Shown in pieces: positions 24,803 through 32,881 of a DNA stretch of 40,570 bases; the first letter of the stretch is position 1, and every line of letters begins with the position of its first letter. Where the stretch lies: assembly GCA_032229885.1 (NCBI GenBank), contig JAVYAJ010000244.1:1-40570 (forward strand), in the 5' to 3' direction. Source of the DNA: Anammoximicrobium sp032229885 (GTDB lineage: Bacteria > Planctomycetota > Planctomycetia > Pirellulales > Pirellulaceae). Both the position numbers and the translations under genes were made by a program. The notes under the pieces were generated by a model. The model was not told the DNA's origin. It made no database searches and saw nothing but the letters and a program-made list of their open reading frames with translations.

Positions 24803-24833
24803 ATTTTAGCCAAACTCGAGTTTGGGCGGCCAA
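24803..24833 (-). promoter_or_regulatory. MerR-type promoter and operator of the defence operon
   Basis: On the minus strand TTGGCC (24833-24828), a 19-bp spacer and TAAAAT (24808-24803) form a promoter whose spacer is over-long in the way typical of MerR-regulated genes. The spacer contains most of a perfect 16-bp palindrome, CCAAACTCGAGTTTGG (24810-24825). The expected start site is about 80 bp upstream of the broken MerR-like gene. Palindrome and spacing are seen; control by MerR is inferred. Confidence 0.6.
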
Positions 24834-25283
24834 ATGGAGCTCGGCAAAAAAAGAGGCTCTCCACGATGGTCCGGTGATTCGACACGCCACCAGACCCGTC
24901 GGGAGAGGCAGGGATGGTTAAGCGTAAACGTTCTTAGCGGGCGCCACAACCGAAGCACAAGAAACACAACGAGTTACAGCGCGATAAGCGCTGGCGACAT
25001 CAGAGCGCCACTGCGCCGCGCGAGAAGCCAAGGCACGCCAAAGCGCCGTTGACAGGGGGCGATTCAGACGGCGGTCGCCAAGTCGCAGGCGGTGACGGAC
25101 GGGCGGATTGTCTTCCGTCTGGCCATCGTGAACGCGCGTTTTCACGGGCGCGGCTTCTTGCCACGACGCGCTGGAGTCCGTAAATTAACGCTTTCTCCAG
25201 CGCGGCGTTGGAAAGCAACGCTTCGGTTCGTGGTCTTGTGCGCGGCCGCGTGGCTCGCCGTCGCACGTCAGGAGTCTATCGTC
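24834..25283. other. Divergent intergenic region
   Basis: About 450 bp separate the defence operon from the SWIM-SNF2 gene. Apart from the two promoter regions at its borders I see no gene. A perfect TTGACA at 25049-25054 has no matching -10. Confidence 0.4.
25158..25204 (+). promoter_or_regulatory. SWIM-SNF2 promoter with 10-bp inverted repeat
   Basis: TTGCCA (25158-25163), a 17-bp spacer and TAAATT (25181-25186) form a plausible promoter. It is overlapped by the perfect inverted repeat CGCGCTGGAG (25167-25176) / CTCCAGCGCG (25195-25204) with an 18-bp gap that brackets the -10 element and the expected start site. This fits an operator for a dimeric repressor, or a hairpin at the 5' end of the transcript. 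Confidence 0.5.
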
Positions 25284-27968
25284 ATGACGACCAAGAAAAG
25301 CGCCGATCTGACCCTCCGCGATCGGCTGTCCCGCCTTCGATACGTAGACGCCTGCAAGCTGATCGGCGAAGACGGCGCCAAGTGGATTCAGGCGGGCGCC
25401 CAGTTCACGATCGACATCGACCGCCAGGTGCGATTGAACGACGAGCGTTTCGAGCTGCGGTTCCTCGACCCCCAGCAGACGACCGTGACGATCTGGTTGG
25501 ACGATGGGGCGACACGGCGGATCCGGTGGCGCTGCAGCGCGTCGAACACGGCGTGCGCCGAGGTCGGCGCGGCGTTTTCGACGATCCTCGAAGACAAGAT
25601 GACGCTGGGCCTGTCCCAGATGCCATCCGACGAGTTGCCGTTGGAATGCCTGAGCGAAGAGCAGCTCGTCCGGCGGGCGCTTCGCGAGCGAAAGAAGCGC
25701 GCCATCTCCGAGAAAATGGCGCTCCAATCGCTGGATCCATCGCAACCGTGGACGGAGTATACGATCACCAGCGCCGAGTCCGGCAAGACCTATCGACTGG
25801 CGCTGCGCGGCGAGGAACGAGGCCGCTCGTTCTGTTCATGCCCCGATTTCCGCACCAACACGCTGGGCACGTGCAAACACATCATGCACGCGCTGGAAAA
25901 GGTCAAGCGTCGTTTTCCCGTGGCCGCGCGCCGCCAGCCGTTCCGCTGCGATCAGATGTTGGTCTATCTGCAACATGGCGAGCGATTGACGCTGCGCGTC
26001 GAGATTCCTGACGAGATCCCCGAGGCGGCCGAGCCGATCGTACGGTCGCTGCGAGACCGCGACGTGGACGATGTGCGCGATTTGCTGCGACGAATTCAGC
26101 GTTTGCGATGTCTGGATATCGACGTGATGATCGCGCCGGACGCTCAAGAGTATCTCGACCAGCGGATGTTCCAAGATCGCATCCGGGAGCTGGTGACCGA
26201 GATCCGTCGCGATCCGGCCGCCCATCCGCTGCGCAAGACCCTGTTGCGAACGGAAGTGCTGCCCTACCAATTGGACGGCATCGCGTTCGCCGTCGGCGCC
26301 GGCCGAGCGGTCCTGGCGGACGACATGGGGCTGGGCAAGACGATCCAGGGGATCGGCGTGGCCGAACTGCTGGCCCGCGAAGCGGGGATCCAGCGGGTGC
26401 TGGTGGTCTGCCCCGCGTCGCTCAAATCCCAGTGGCGGGCAGAGATCCAGCGATTCAGCGACCGCGACGCCCAGTTGATCCTCGGCTCGGCCGCCGACCG
26501 CGCGGCCCAGTACGGCGACGATTGCTTCTTTACTATCTGCAACTACGAGCAGGTGCTGCGCGACATCCTGGCCATCGAGCGGGTCAAGTGGGACTTGATC
26601 ATCCTGGACGAGGGCCAGCGGATCAAGAATTGGGAGGCCAAGACCAGCGCGGTGATCAAGAGTCTACGCAGCCCGTTTGCGGTGGTGCTGTCCGGTACGC
26701 CCTTGGAAAACCGCCTGGACGAACTGTACTCGGTCGTCCAATTCATCGACGATCGACGGCTGGCGCCGGCGTTTCGTTTCTTCAACCGCCATCGTGTCGT
26801 CGACGAGAATGGCAAAGTGCTGGGCTATCGGAATCTGGAGCAGTTGCGGCACAACTTGCGGCCCGTCCTGCTGCGGCGGACCCGCGGCTCGGTGATGCAG
26901 CAACTGCCGCCCCGCACGACGGAGATCATCCGGATCGCGCCGACCGACGAACAGTTGGCCGTGCACGCGGCTTATATGCAGGTCGTCCGTCAAATCGTGT
27001 CGAAAAAATACCTGACCGAGATGGACTTGCTGCGGCTGCAACGCGCCCTGCTGATGTGCCGGATGGCGGCCAATGCGACGTTTCTAGTCGATAAGAAGAC
27101 GCCCAGTTACTCGAGCAAACTCGAACGGATCGACGAGCTGTTTGACCAATTGTTCGAGGAGGACGATCGCAAAGGCGTGCTGTTTTCCGAATGGACGACG
27201 ATGCTGAACATGATCGAGCCGCTGCTGCACAAGCGGGGCGTGGATTTCGTGCGACTGGACGGATCCGTGCCGCAGAGCAAACGGCAAACCCTGGTGAACC
27301 GTTTTCAAAACAATCCGCGGTGCCAGATGTTCCTGACGACCAACGCCGGCGCCACGGGCTTGAACCTGCAGGCGGCCAACACGATCATCAACGTCGATCT
27401 GCCCTGGAACCCGGCCGTGCTCGAACAGCGCATCTCGCGGGCACACCGCATGGGCCAAAGCCAACCGGTTCAAGCATTCGTGCTGGTCACCGAGGGCACG
27501 CTCGAAGAGAAGCTGCTGAACACGCTGTCCGCCAAGCACGAGCTGGCGTTGGCGGCGTTGGACATAAATTCCGAAATCGACAAAGTCGACATGGCGTCGG
27601 GCATGGAGGAGTTGAAGCGGCGGCTCGAGGTCTTGTTGGGCGCCAAGCCCGAAGCGGCCGTCGACGAATCGGTCAAGGCGGCGTGCCAGGAAGAAGCGGC
27701 CCTGGTGGCCCGCCGCGAGCGAGTTGCGGCCGCGGGCGGGGAACTGCTCGGCGCGGCGTTCAACTTTCTGGGCGAACTGATGGCCGAATACGCCGAGACG
27801 CCCGCCTCGCAACAACTGGCCGGCGATCTGCGCAACCGGCTCGCCGAGTGCGTTCAGCCGGACGACAGCGGCCGTCCGCGGCTAACCGTCACGCTGCCCG
27901 ACCAAGCCGCCCTGACCAAGCTGGCCGACTCGCTTTCGCGCCTGCTGGCCGCCGGCCACGGGTCGTGA
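25284..27968 (+). CDS. SWIM zinc-finger SNF2 helicase
   Basis: The 894-aa protein combines a SWIM zinc finger (CSCPDF...TCKHI, about residues 184-200) with a full SNF2 ATPase. Motif I is DDMGLGKTIQ (about 346-355), motif II DEGQRIKN (DEGQ in place of the common DEAQ or DEAH), motif III SGTPLENRLDEL, and the second lobe has TTNAGATGLNLQ and QRISRAHRMGQ (about 714-724). SWIM domains bind DNA or protein, and such helicases are common in planctomycetes and other phyla, with roles probably in chromatin-like remodelling, repair or transcription. The ATG at 25284 has AGGAG about 9 bp upstream; the open frame before it starts at 25092 but is not protein-like. It is divergent from the defence operon and may or may not belong to it. 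Confidence 0.9.
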   Translation: MTTKKSADLTLRDRLSRLRYVDACKLIGEDGAKWIQAGAQFTIDIDRQVRLNDERFELRFLDPQQTTVTIWLDDGATRRIRWRCSASNTACAEVGAAFSTILEDKMTLGLSQMPSDELPLECLSEEQLVRRALRERKKRAISEKMALQSLDPSQPWTEYTITSAESGKTYRLALRGEERGRSFCSCPDFRTNTLGTCKHIMHALEKVKRRFPVAARRQPFRCDQMLVYLQHGERLTLRVEIPDEIPEAAEPIVRSLRDRDVDDVRDLLRRIQRLRCLDIDVMIAPDAQEYLDQRMFQDRIRELVTEIRRDPAAHPLRKTLLRTEVLPYQLDGIAFAVGAGRAVLADDMGLGKTIQGIGVAELLAREAGIQRVLVVCPASLKSQWRAEIQRFSDRDAQLILGSAADRAAQYGDDCFFTICNYEQVLRDILAIERVKWDLIILDEGQRIKNWEAKTSAVIKSLRSPFAVVLSGTPLENRLDELYSVVQFIDDRRLAPAFRFFNRHRVVDENGKVLGYRNLEQLRHNLRPVLLRRTRGSVMQQLPPRTTEIIRIAPTDEQLAVHAAYMQVVRQIVSKKYLTEMDLLRLQRALLMCRMAANATFLVDKKTPSYSSKLERIDELFDQLFEEDDRKGVLFSEWTTMLNMIEPLLHKRGVDFVRLDGSVPQSKRQTLVNRFQNNPRCQMFLTTNAGATGLNLQAANTIINVDLPWNPAVLEQRISRAHRMGQSQPVQAFVLVTEGTLEEKLLNTLSAKHELALAALDINSEIDKVDMASGMEELKRRLEVLLGAKPEAAVDESVKAACQEEAALVARRERVAAAGGELLGAAFNFLGELMAEYAETPASQQLAGDLRNRLAECVQPDDSGRPRLTVTLPDQAALTKLADSLSRLLAAGHGS

Positions 27969-27983
27969 CGCTCGCCGGGGCGA

Positions 27984-28041
27984 CACGTTCCTGGGGCGTT
28001 TCCCCAGGCTACGTGGCAGATGGCCTTCGGCCCACACGCTT
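27984..28041. repeat. Degenerate copy of the window-border repeat
   Basis: The segment holds CCTGGGG (27990-27996), loop CGTTT, CCCCAGG (28002-28008), then GCTACG and GGCCTTCGGCC, in the same order as the repeat at 173-271. It lies between the convergent SNF2 and cyclophilin genes, where the hairpin could end transcription from both sides. Confidence 0.65.
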
Positions 28042-28047
28042 CCTGCG

Positions 28048-29469
28048 CTACTCCACCTTGTGCGGCTTGTACTGGTGATCGCGTTTCCGGATCACCTCGG
28101 CCTTGATGATCTTGTCGGCGATCGGCGCGTCGCCTTTGGCTTCGGGGTCGTTTCGCTGGAGCTTGGCCAGGACATCCAGGCCCTCGATCACGCGGCCGAA
28201 GACCGTGTGTTGGCCGTTCAGATGCGGGGTGGGCACGAACGTGATGAAGAACTGCGAGCCGCCCGTGTTGCGGCCGGCATGGGCCATGCTCAACGACCCG
28301 CGAAAATGGTTGCGGTGGTTGTCCTTGGTGCATTCGCAGTAGATCTTGTAGCCAGGATCGCCCGTGCCGTCTCCGCGCGGACACCCGCCCTGGGCCATAA
28401 AGCCCGGCAGCACGCGGTGGAACGTGAGGCCGTCGTAGAACTTTTGTTCGACCAGGCTGACAAAGTTGCCGACGGTTTCCGGGGCTTCGTTCTCGAGCAG
28501 CTCGACGACGATGTCGCCTTTGTTGGTGGTCAGTCGGACTTGCGGCAGGTCGTCCTGCTCGGCCTCTTTCGCCCGGATCTTCTGTTCGTCGGCCCACAGT
28601 TTTTTGTAGGCCGGAATCTGGCTCAGAAAATTGCCGCCCGTCTCGCTGAGCGTGCCCTCGGTCTGGGCTCGCTGGCCCCAGGTCTGGGCTGCATCGAAGT
28701 CGTTCGTCGCAAAAGCGGCGATGGCCGCCGGATCGTACAGCTCTTTCTTGGTGCAGCCGTGGTCCAACAGCGCCCGGGCCACATCGATGGCCGGTTCATA
28801 GTCGTCGTGTTTCACTTCGTCGGCGACGACCTTGACCAGCAGCTCGGTCAGCTCGGGATTGGCGTTCGGCGCCGCCACATAGGCCGCCTTTCCCGCCTCG
28901 GCCAACGGCTTGATCAACGCCTCGGCGCGCGCGACGGCGTCGGTCCATTTCGCCCGGATCTCGTCTGCCTTGTCGGGCGTCGCCGTGCGAAAGTCGATTC
29001 GCAGGCTGCGCAATTCCTTCAGCGTGTCCTTCCACTCGGCAAACCGCGCCGCGAAGACAGCAGCCGGATCCTCGGAGGAGGCCTCGGGTTGCTGCGCCCC
29101 GGGCGCCGGCGCGCTTGGCGGCTCGGCCTTGGCTTCCGCTTTCGGTTCCGCCTGCGGCTCGGCGTTCGAGCCTGCCATCGACGCACCGTCCGTCGCCGGC
29201 TGGGGCTGCTCCTGTGCCGTGTCTTTCGGCTCAGGCTTGGGTTCTTCTTTTGGCTCAGCCTTTGGTTCTTCTTTGGCCGCGTCTGCCCGCACGTCGGCCG
29301 ACGCCGGCGCGGCCGGTTTCTCGGCTGGCGTGTCGGGTGTCGTCTGTGAGCCGTCGGTCGGGGGGCTTGGCGAATCTGGCGACTCGCCGGATAATCCGAC
29401 TTGGGCGGCGAGCATGATCGCCAGGCCGGCCCCGATTAGCTGTGCAAAACGAACCCAATGTCGGAACAT
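28048..29469 (-). CDS. Secreted cyclophilin-type peptidyl-prolyl isomerase
   Basis: The 473-aa protein begins with a signal peptide (FRHWVRFAQLIGAGLAIMLA, then AAQVGLSG), followed by a Pro/Glu/Lys/Ala-rich low-complexity stretch with KEEPKAEPKEEPKPEPK-type repeats. A helical middle region of about 170 residues comes next, then a C-terminal cyclophilin domain (about 310-465). Domain signatures are FYDGLTFHRVLPGFMAQGG, SLSMAHAG, GSQFFITF and HTVFGRVIEG, which include the active-site Arg, Phe, Met and Gln-type positions. It should catalyse cis-trans isomerisation of prolines in exported proteins. GGAGG lies 8 bp before ATG 29469, which fixes the start; the frame upstream is open to 29553 but lacks these features. 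It is convergent with the SNF2 gene and monocistronic. Confidence 0.9.
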   Translation of the reverse strand: MFRHWVRFAQLIGAGLAIMLAAQVGLSGESPDSPSPPTDGSQTTPDTPAEKPAAPASADVRADAAKEEPKAEPKEEPKPEPKDTAQEQPQPATDGASMAGSNAEPQAEPKAEAKAEPPSAPAPGAQQPEASSEDPAAVFAARFAEWKDTLKELRSLRIDFRTATPDKADEIRAKWTDAVARAEALIKPLAEAGKAAYVAAPNANPELTELLVKVVADEVKHDDYEPAIDVARALLDHGCTKKELYDPAAIAAFATNDFDAAQTWGQRAQTEGTLSETGGNFLSQIPAYKKLWADEQKIRAKEAEQDDLPQVRLTTNKGDIVVELLENEAPETVGNFVSLVEQKFYDGLTFHRVLPGFMAQGGCPRGDGTGDPGYKIYCECTKDNHRNHFRGSLSMAHAGRNTGGSQFFITFVPTPHLNGQHTVFGRVIEGLDVLAKLQRNDPEAKGDAPIADKIIKAEVIRKRDHQYKPHKVE

Positions 29470-29519
29470 CGAACAGACCTCCGTAGTCCCTGAAACGCAT
29501 CTGGAATGGGATTCATGTC

Positions 29520-29851
29520 GTACATAAACCAGTCTTCCGCGCCGCCCGCGCACGTCGCGACAGCGGACCTCGCACGACAGCCGAGTGCCGCGGGCGACCG
29601 TCGAGAGAACCCGTCGACACGGCCAACCTTGCGATGGCCAACTGGGCGGCGACCGGTCTTGCGGTCGTCGGTCTTGCGATGGCTGGTCTCGCGAGGGCTG
29701 GGCTGGCGGCCGTCATTATTCCCTCGATCGGTACTAAGCTGCAACGCGAGCCAGTCCGTTTTTCGTTCGATCTACTGCCCCGTTTCTCGCCAGGGCTGCG
29801 GCGTGCGCAAACCGGCTGCGCCCCACTGCTGCGCAGAATAATGGATATACG
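29520..29851. other. Intergenic region with degenerate CTTGCGATGGC repeats
   Basis: Between 29625 and 29710 variants of GGTCTTGCGATGGC and GGTCTTGCGGTCG recur three to four times, giving low-complexity open frames on both strands. I see no real gene here. An AATAAT at 29837-29842 could be a -10 element for the rsmD-like gene, which would give it a very short leader. Confidence 0.4.
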
Positions 29852-30487
29852 ATGTCGCGACGAAAAAGTTCACGCCAACAGACGCCCTCTGGCGCCGCTG
29901 CCCGCGGGCCGCAGGCCAAGCCGCTGCGGATCATCGGTGGCGAGATGCGCGGGCGGACGATCGCCTACAGCGGTCATTTCCGGACGCGGCCCATGAAAGA
30001 GCGGGTTCGCGAAGCCATGTTCGATATTTTAGCGACAGCCGTCCGAGGGAAACATGCCATCGATCTATTTGCCGGCACCGGCGCGCTAGGGTTCGAGGCG
30101 CTCAGCCGCGGCGCGGTCCGCGCGACATTGATCGAACGCCATTTCCCGACGGCTCGGTTGATCGAGCAGAGCATCGCCACGCTGGGTGTGGGCGATCGGG
30201 CGGCCGTATACGCCGCCGATGCGTTTGTCTGGCCCAGACAGCCGCGGGACTGGACGCCTTGGACCCAGACGCCGTGGGTCGTCCTCTGCTCGCCGCCCTA
30301 TGCGTTCTACACGGAACGAACGGCGGACATGGTGAACTTGATCAGCACGCTGCACGGGCTGGCGCCGGCGGGCAGCGAGTTCGTGGTCGAGTCTGACCAG
30401 GGCTTCGATTTCGAACGACTCGCTGCGCTCGGCGAATGGGACCTCAGACGGTACGCCCCCGCGGTCCTGGGATTCCAGCGGACGTGA
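29852..30487 (+). CDS. rsmD: RsmD-like 16S rRNA guanine methyltransferase
   Basis: The 211-aa protein matches the RsmD family, which makes m2G966 in 16S rRNA using AdoMet. It shows the N-terminal LRIIGGEMRGRTI, the substrate-binding RPMKERVREAMFDIL, and the AdoMet motif AIDLFAGTGALGFEALSRGA. Motif IV reads CSPPYAFY, with serine where most members have aspartate (DPPY/F). The long basic N-terminus (about 25 residues) is an extension. Length is close to usual. The altered motif IV might mean a lineage variant rather than loss of function, because the rest is well conserved. No clear Shine-Dalgarno sequence precedes the ATG. No coaD neighbour is present, unlike in many bacteria. Confidence 0.8.
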   Translation: MSRRKSSRQQTPSGAAARGPQAKPLRIIGGEMRGRTIAYSGHFRTRPMKERVREAMFDILATAVRGKHAIDLFAGTGALGFEALSRGAVRATLIERHFPTARLIEQSIATLGVGDRAAVYAADAFVWPRQPRDWTPWTQTPWVVLCSPPYAFYTERTADMVNLISTLHGLAPAGSEFVVESDQGFDFERLAALGEWDLRRYAPAVLGFQRT

Positions 30488-30499
30488 GGATTTCGCCCA

Positions 30500-30560
30500 G
30501 AGCGACCTTCCGAATTGCCCAACGGGTCTCACGCAAAGGCGCAAAGCCGCCAAGAGATGT
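30500..30560 (+). repeat. GAATTGCCCAA element (copy 2) and 'gcaaag' repeat
   Basis: GAGCGA-CC-TTCCGAATTGCCCAA at 30500-30522 matches the element after gyrB. It is followed by ACGCAAAGGCGCAAAGCCGCC, a short iterated GCAAAG motif. The remaining gap to 30904 shows no convincing gene; its open frames are short and Arg-rich. Confidence 0.5.
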
Positions 30561-30904
30561 GCGTCCGGGTCGTTGCATGGCGGAACCTTGTGTGACGGTG
30601 GGCGAGGCCGGGACGTGCTTTCTCGTGCGCTGTCCACACTAAGGTTGCCGGTTGTCAGACCTGTTTACTTGTCTGGCAGGCGTCCCTCGAGTCCAGTCCA
30701 TATCATACCAGAGGGCTACGCGCTACGCGTGGCTGCAACTGGGTGGACGCAACGCAGCGCAGCGGACGTGATGGAGCGCGTCCCTCCAGGACGGCGTAAT
30801 TCCTTGCGGTCGTTGCCGAACGATTTCGCTTACGATCATGTCGTTTCCAGATCGCGCTGCTGGCGATCTGGCGGGCAGAGGGCAAACCGGCGCCCCCCCG
30901 GAGG

Positions 30905-31918
30905 CTAGGGCCGGTGATTTCGCGCGTACTCGGTCATCGCCCGCACGTTGTCGGGCGCCGTGCCGCGCGGGATCTCGCAGCCGGCGCCGACGATGAAGCG
31001 CGGGCCGGCCTGTCGGTGGCACTCGGCCAACGCGGCCTGAATCGACTCGGGCGTGCCGTCGCGGATCGTGCGCACCGGATCGAGATTGCCCAACAAGACC
31101 TGGTTCGGCCCCATCGCCTGCCGGGCGTCGGCCACCGAAACGAAGAAATCCAGGTCGACGATCTCGCAACCCAGCCGTCCGATGCCCTCGAGGATCTTGG
31201 TCGTATTGCCGCAGATGTGCAGCCGCACACGAGCGCCCATGGCCTGCAGGCCGGCCACCAGCCGCTGTTCGTACGGCCACACGAACTGCTCGTAAAATCG
31301 CGGTCCCACCAGCGACGCGGCCGCGTCGCCGACGCCGATCAGCTCGGCGCCCGCTTCGATCTGGGCTTTGGCAAAGCGCAGTCCCAACTCGAGGGCAAAC
31401 TCGAACAGACGATGGACGAACGGCGGATCGTCATAGAAGTCCAGCATCAGCGTGTTGATGCCGCGCAGATCCGCCGACTCGGCGCACGGGCCCTCGATCC
31501 AGCCTTCGATCAACCGATCGCCGCCCACCTGCTCCTTCAACAGGGCCACGCCGCGGACGCGATCCGACATCCGCGGCGAAGTCGTCGGATCGGGCATCTC
31601 CAACGTGTCCAGGACGCGTTTGTCCTCCAACAACGCACGGCTCTCGTTGATCGCCGGCGGCTGGTCCTCGAAAAACTGGATGTCCGCCCCGCAATCGGCC
31701 GCTTCACGCGCCGGATCGGAAATGGCCGAGACGTAATCAAACTCGTAATCCCGCGCGGTCGCCACCTGGGCCGCGGCGAGACGCCGATAGTCGGTCGCGT
31801 ACTGGCCGTATCGGACGCCCGCATGATCGCCGGCAAACATCATCGTGATCGGCATCAACGGCAGCCGATCGGGCGGGCGGCCCTCGAGCATGGCCAGGAT
31901 GCGTTCGCGACCGTTCAT
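30905..31918 (-). CDS. URO-D/MtaA-like methyltransferase
   Basis: The 337-aa product belongs to the uroporphyrinogen decarboxylase superfamily. The zinc-site pattern of the corrinoid methyltransferase branch (MtaA/CmuA-like) is present: HICGNTTKIL followed by GAGCEIPRGTAPDNV, giving His, Cys and Cys. RERILAMLEGRPPDRLPLMP at the N-terminus and IGVGDAAASLVGPRFYEQFVWPY are typical of these non-HemE members. It therefore probably moves a methyl group from a corrinoid protein rather than decarboxylating uroporphyrinogen. No corrinoid-binding partner is adjacent, so the substrate is open. It starts 18 bp after the zinc-ribbon gene with GGAG before the ATG, so the two may form a small operon. Confidence 0.85.
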   Translation of the reverse strand: MNGRERILAMLEGRPPDRLPLMPITMMFAGDHAGVRYGQYATDYRRLAAAQVATARDYEFDYVSAISDPAREAADCGADIQFFEDQPPAINESRALLEDKRVLDTLEMPDPTTSPRMSDRVRGVALLKEQVGGDRLIEGWIEGPCAESADLRGINTLMLDFYDDPPFVHRLFEFALELGLRFAKAQIEAGAELIGVGDAAASLVGPRFYEQFVWPYEQRLVAGLQAMGARVRLHICGNTTKILEGIGRLGCEIVDLDFFVSVADARQAMGPNQVLLGNLDPVRTIRDGTPESIQAALAECHRQAGPRFIVGAGCEIPRGTAPDNVRAMTEYARNHRP

Positions 31919-31936
31919 CGCAGTGGCTCCGCGTGG

Positions 31937-32467
31937 TTATTCGGCAAACAGCAGGTACAGATAGACGCCCGCGCCGGCCATCATCGCCAGGATGCTCAGC
32001 ATGGTCAGCAGGACGCGATAGTTGGGCGCTGACACGTCGGCGAAATGGACTTCTGGCCCGCTGCCAAAATCATGGCGGCAGGGCCGACAACGGCGGGCGA
32101 AGCGCGGGGTGAAAGGCTCGTCACAGATCGGGCACAGCAGCATGACCGTCGAGCCGCCCGTCCCGCCCTCGGCCAACGGCCCCGCGTCTTCGCGGCGATC
32201 GTCCCCGTCGTCCGCGTCGTCGCGCTCCGAACACCCACAGGCGTCGTGGCAACAGCCCGAGCCACGGCCCGCGCTGTCGCTGGCCGACGCGGGCAGGTGC
32301 GCGGCAGGGTCCGCTTCCGCCAGCTCGAAATCGCTGCCATATACGCCACAGGCCGGACAAGCCGTCTCGCGCGGCGCGCCACACCGCGGACAGCAGGGCC
32401 AAGCGGACCACGTCGCAGCGTGAGAAGCCTGGTTGTCGTCCAAACCGAATCTCGTGGGATCGTTCAT
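31937..32467 (-). CDS. Zinc-ribbon membrane protein, unknown function
   Basis: The 176-aa protein has two zinc-ribbon-like regions. The first is CCPRCGAPRETACPACG near the N-terminus, the second LLCPICDEPFTPRFARRCRPC near residue 125. An acidic, low-complexity Asp/Glu/Gly stretch with a Cys/His patch (GCCHDACGCSERDD) lies between them. A single C-terminal hydrophobic helix (LLTMLSILAMMAGAGVYLYL) should anchor it in the membrane. Family not recognised. The ATG at 32467 begins MNDPTRFGLDDNQ; the frame is open upstream to 32572 but contains the promoter. A TATAAT lies only 6 bp before this ATG, so the mRNA may be leaderless. The URO-D-like gene follows in the same direction. Confidence 0.7.
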   Translation of the reverse strand: MNDPTRFGLDDNQASHAATWSAWPCCPRCGAPRETACPACGVYGSDFELAEADPAAHLPASASDSAGRGSGCCHDACGCSERDDADDGDDRREDAGPLAEGGTGGSTVMLLCPICDEPFTPRFARRCRPCRHDFGSGPEVHFADVSAPNYRVLLTMLSILAMMAGAGVYLYLLFAE

Positions 32468-32473
32468 GAACGC

Positions 32474-32479
32474 ATTATA
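32474..32479 (-). promoter_or_regulatory. -10 element abutting the zinc-ribbon start codon
   Basis: A perfect TATAAT on the minus strand ends 6 bp before the ATG at 32467, placing the transcript start at or within a base or two of the start codon. No good -35 is seen (TTGTCG lies 20 bp upstream). Confidence 0.4.
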
Positions 32480-32644
32480 CTTCTCTTGTGCACGGGTGAC
32501 GACAACCACGCGAGCGTCTAGTTCCGGTGCACTCAGACGGCTGATCGTCCGCCTTGGGCAATTCCATTCCAAGCCGTGCGCCGCATCGCCGAACGGGGAA
32601 TGACGCGCCGCGACAAGACCGTCCCTCGGCGGGGCGCAAACATT

Positions 32645-32677
32645 AGGGCCGCCCCAACTGATCGTCAGGACGGCCCT
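32645..32677 (-). terminator. Possible terminator of the histone-like gene
   Basis: AGGGCCG and CGGCCCT pair over 7 bp with a 19-base loop, about 80 bp downstream of the histone-like gene on the minus strand. A weak T-containing tail (AATGTTTG) follows. The remaining gap between 32480 and 32755 shows no gene. Confidence 0.35.
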
Positions 32678-32755
32678 GTCTCGTTGTTATCGGCGGCTTC
32701 GACGGCGATTGCGCCGTCGATCTGCTGACCCGCGGGCCAGCGCGCGCGCAGCGGG

Positions 32756-32881
32756 CTATTTCTTCTTGGCGGGGGCCTTCTTGGCCGGCGCTGCCTTGGC
32801 GGGCGCCGCCTTGGCTGCGGCTTTCTTCGGAGCGGCTTTCTTCGGAGCTGCCTTCTTCGGGGCTGCTTTCTTCGTGGCCAC
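32756..32881 (-). CDS. Small Lys/Ala/Pro-rich histone-H1-like protein
   Basis: The 41-aa peptide is made almost entirely of lysine, alanine and proline (KKAAPKKAAPKKAAPKKAAA, ending KKAPAKKK), like the C-terminal tail of histone H1 and the bacterial H1-like proteins. It should bind DNA non-specifically and compact it. The GTG at 32881 is chosen because GGAGG (32889-32893) is 7 bp upstream. A longer frame from ATG 33049 would add 56 residues, of ordinary composition and with no ribosome site seen. Such short H1-like genes are common in planctomycetes, in keeping with their condensed nucleoids. Repetitive coding (repeated AAGAAAGC-type units) makes indels likely between strains. Confidence 0.7.
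   Translation of the reverse strand: MATKKAAPKKAAPKKAAPKKAAAKAAPAKAAPAKKAPAKKK

Noticed and set aside
25049..25054. Perfect TTGACA as promoter of the SWIM-SNF2 gene
   Set aside because: No -10-like hexamer lies 15-19 bp downstream; the TTGCCA/TAAATT pair at 25158-25186 is better placed.
28060..29349. 429-codon plus-strand frame opposite the cyclophilin gene
   Set aside because: Its Arg/Gly/Leu/Val-rich composition mirrors the minus-strand gene, which has a signal peptide, a ribosome site and a clear domain.
29634..29996. Plus-strand frame starting MANWAATGLAVVGLAMAG
   Set aside because: It is built from degenerate CTTGCGATGGC repeats and runs into the rsmD-like gene in another frame.
30914..32032. 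372-codon plus-strand frame opposite the URO-D-like gene
   Set aside because: Antisense shadow; no recognisable motif, while the opposite strand shows complete family motifs.
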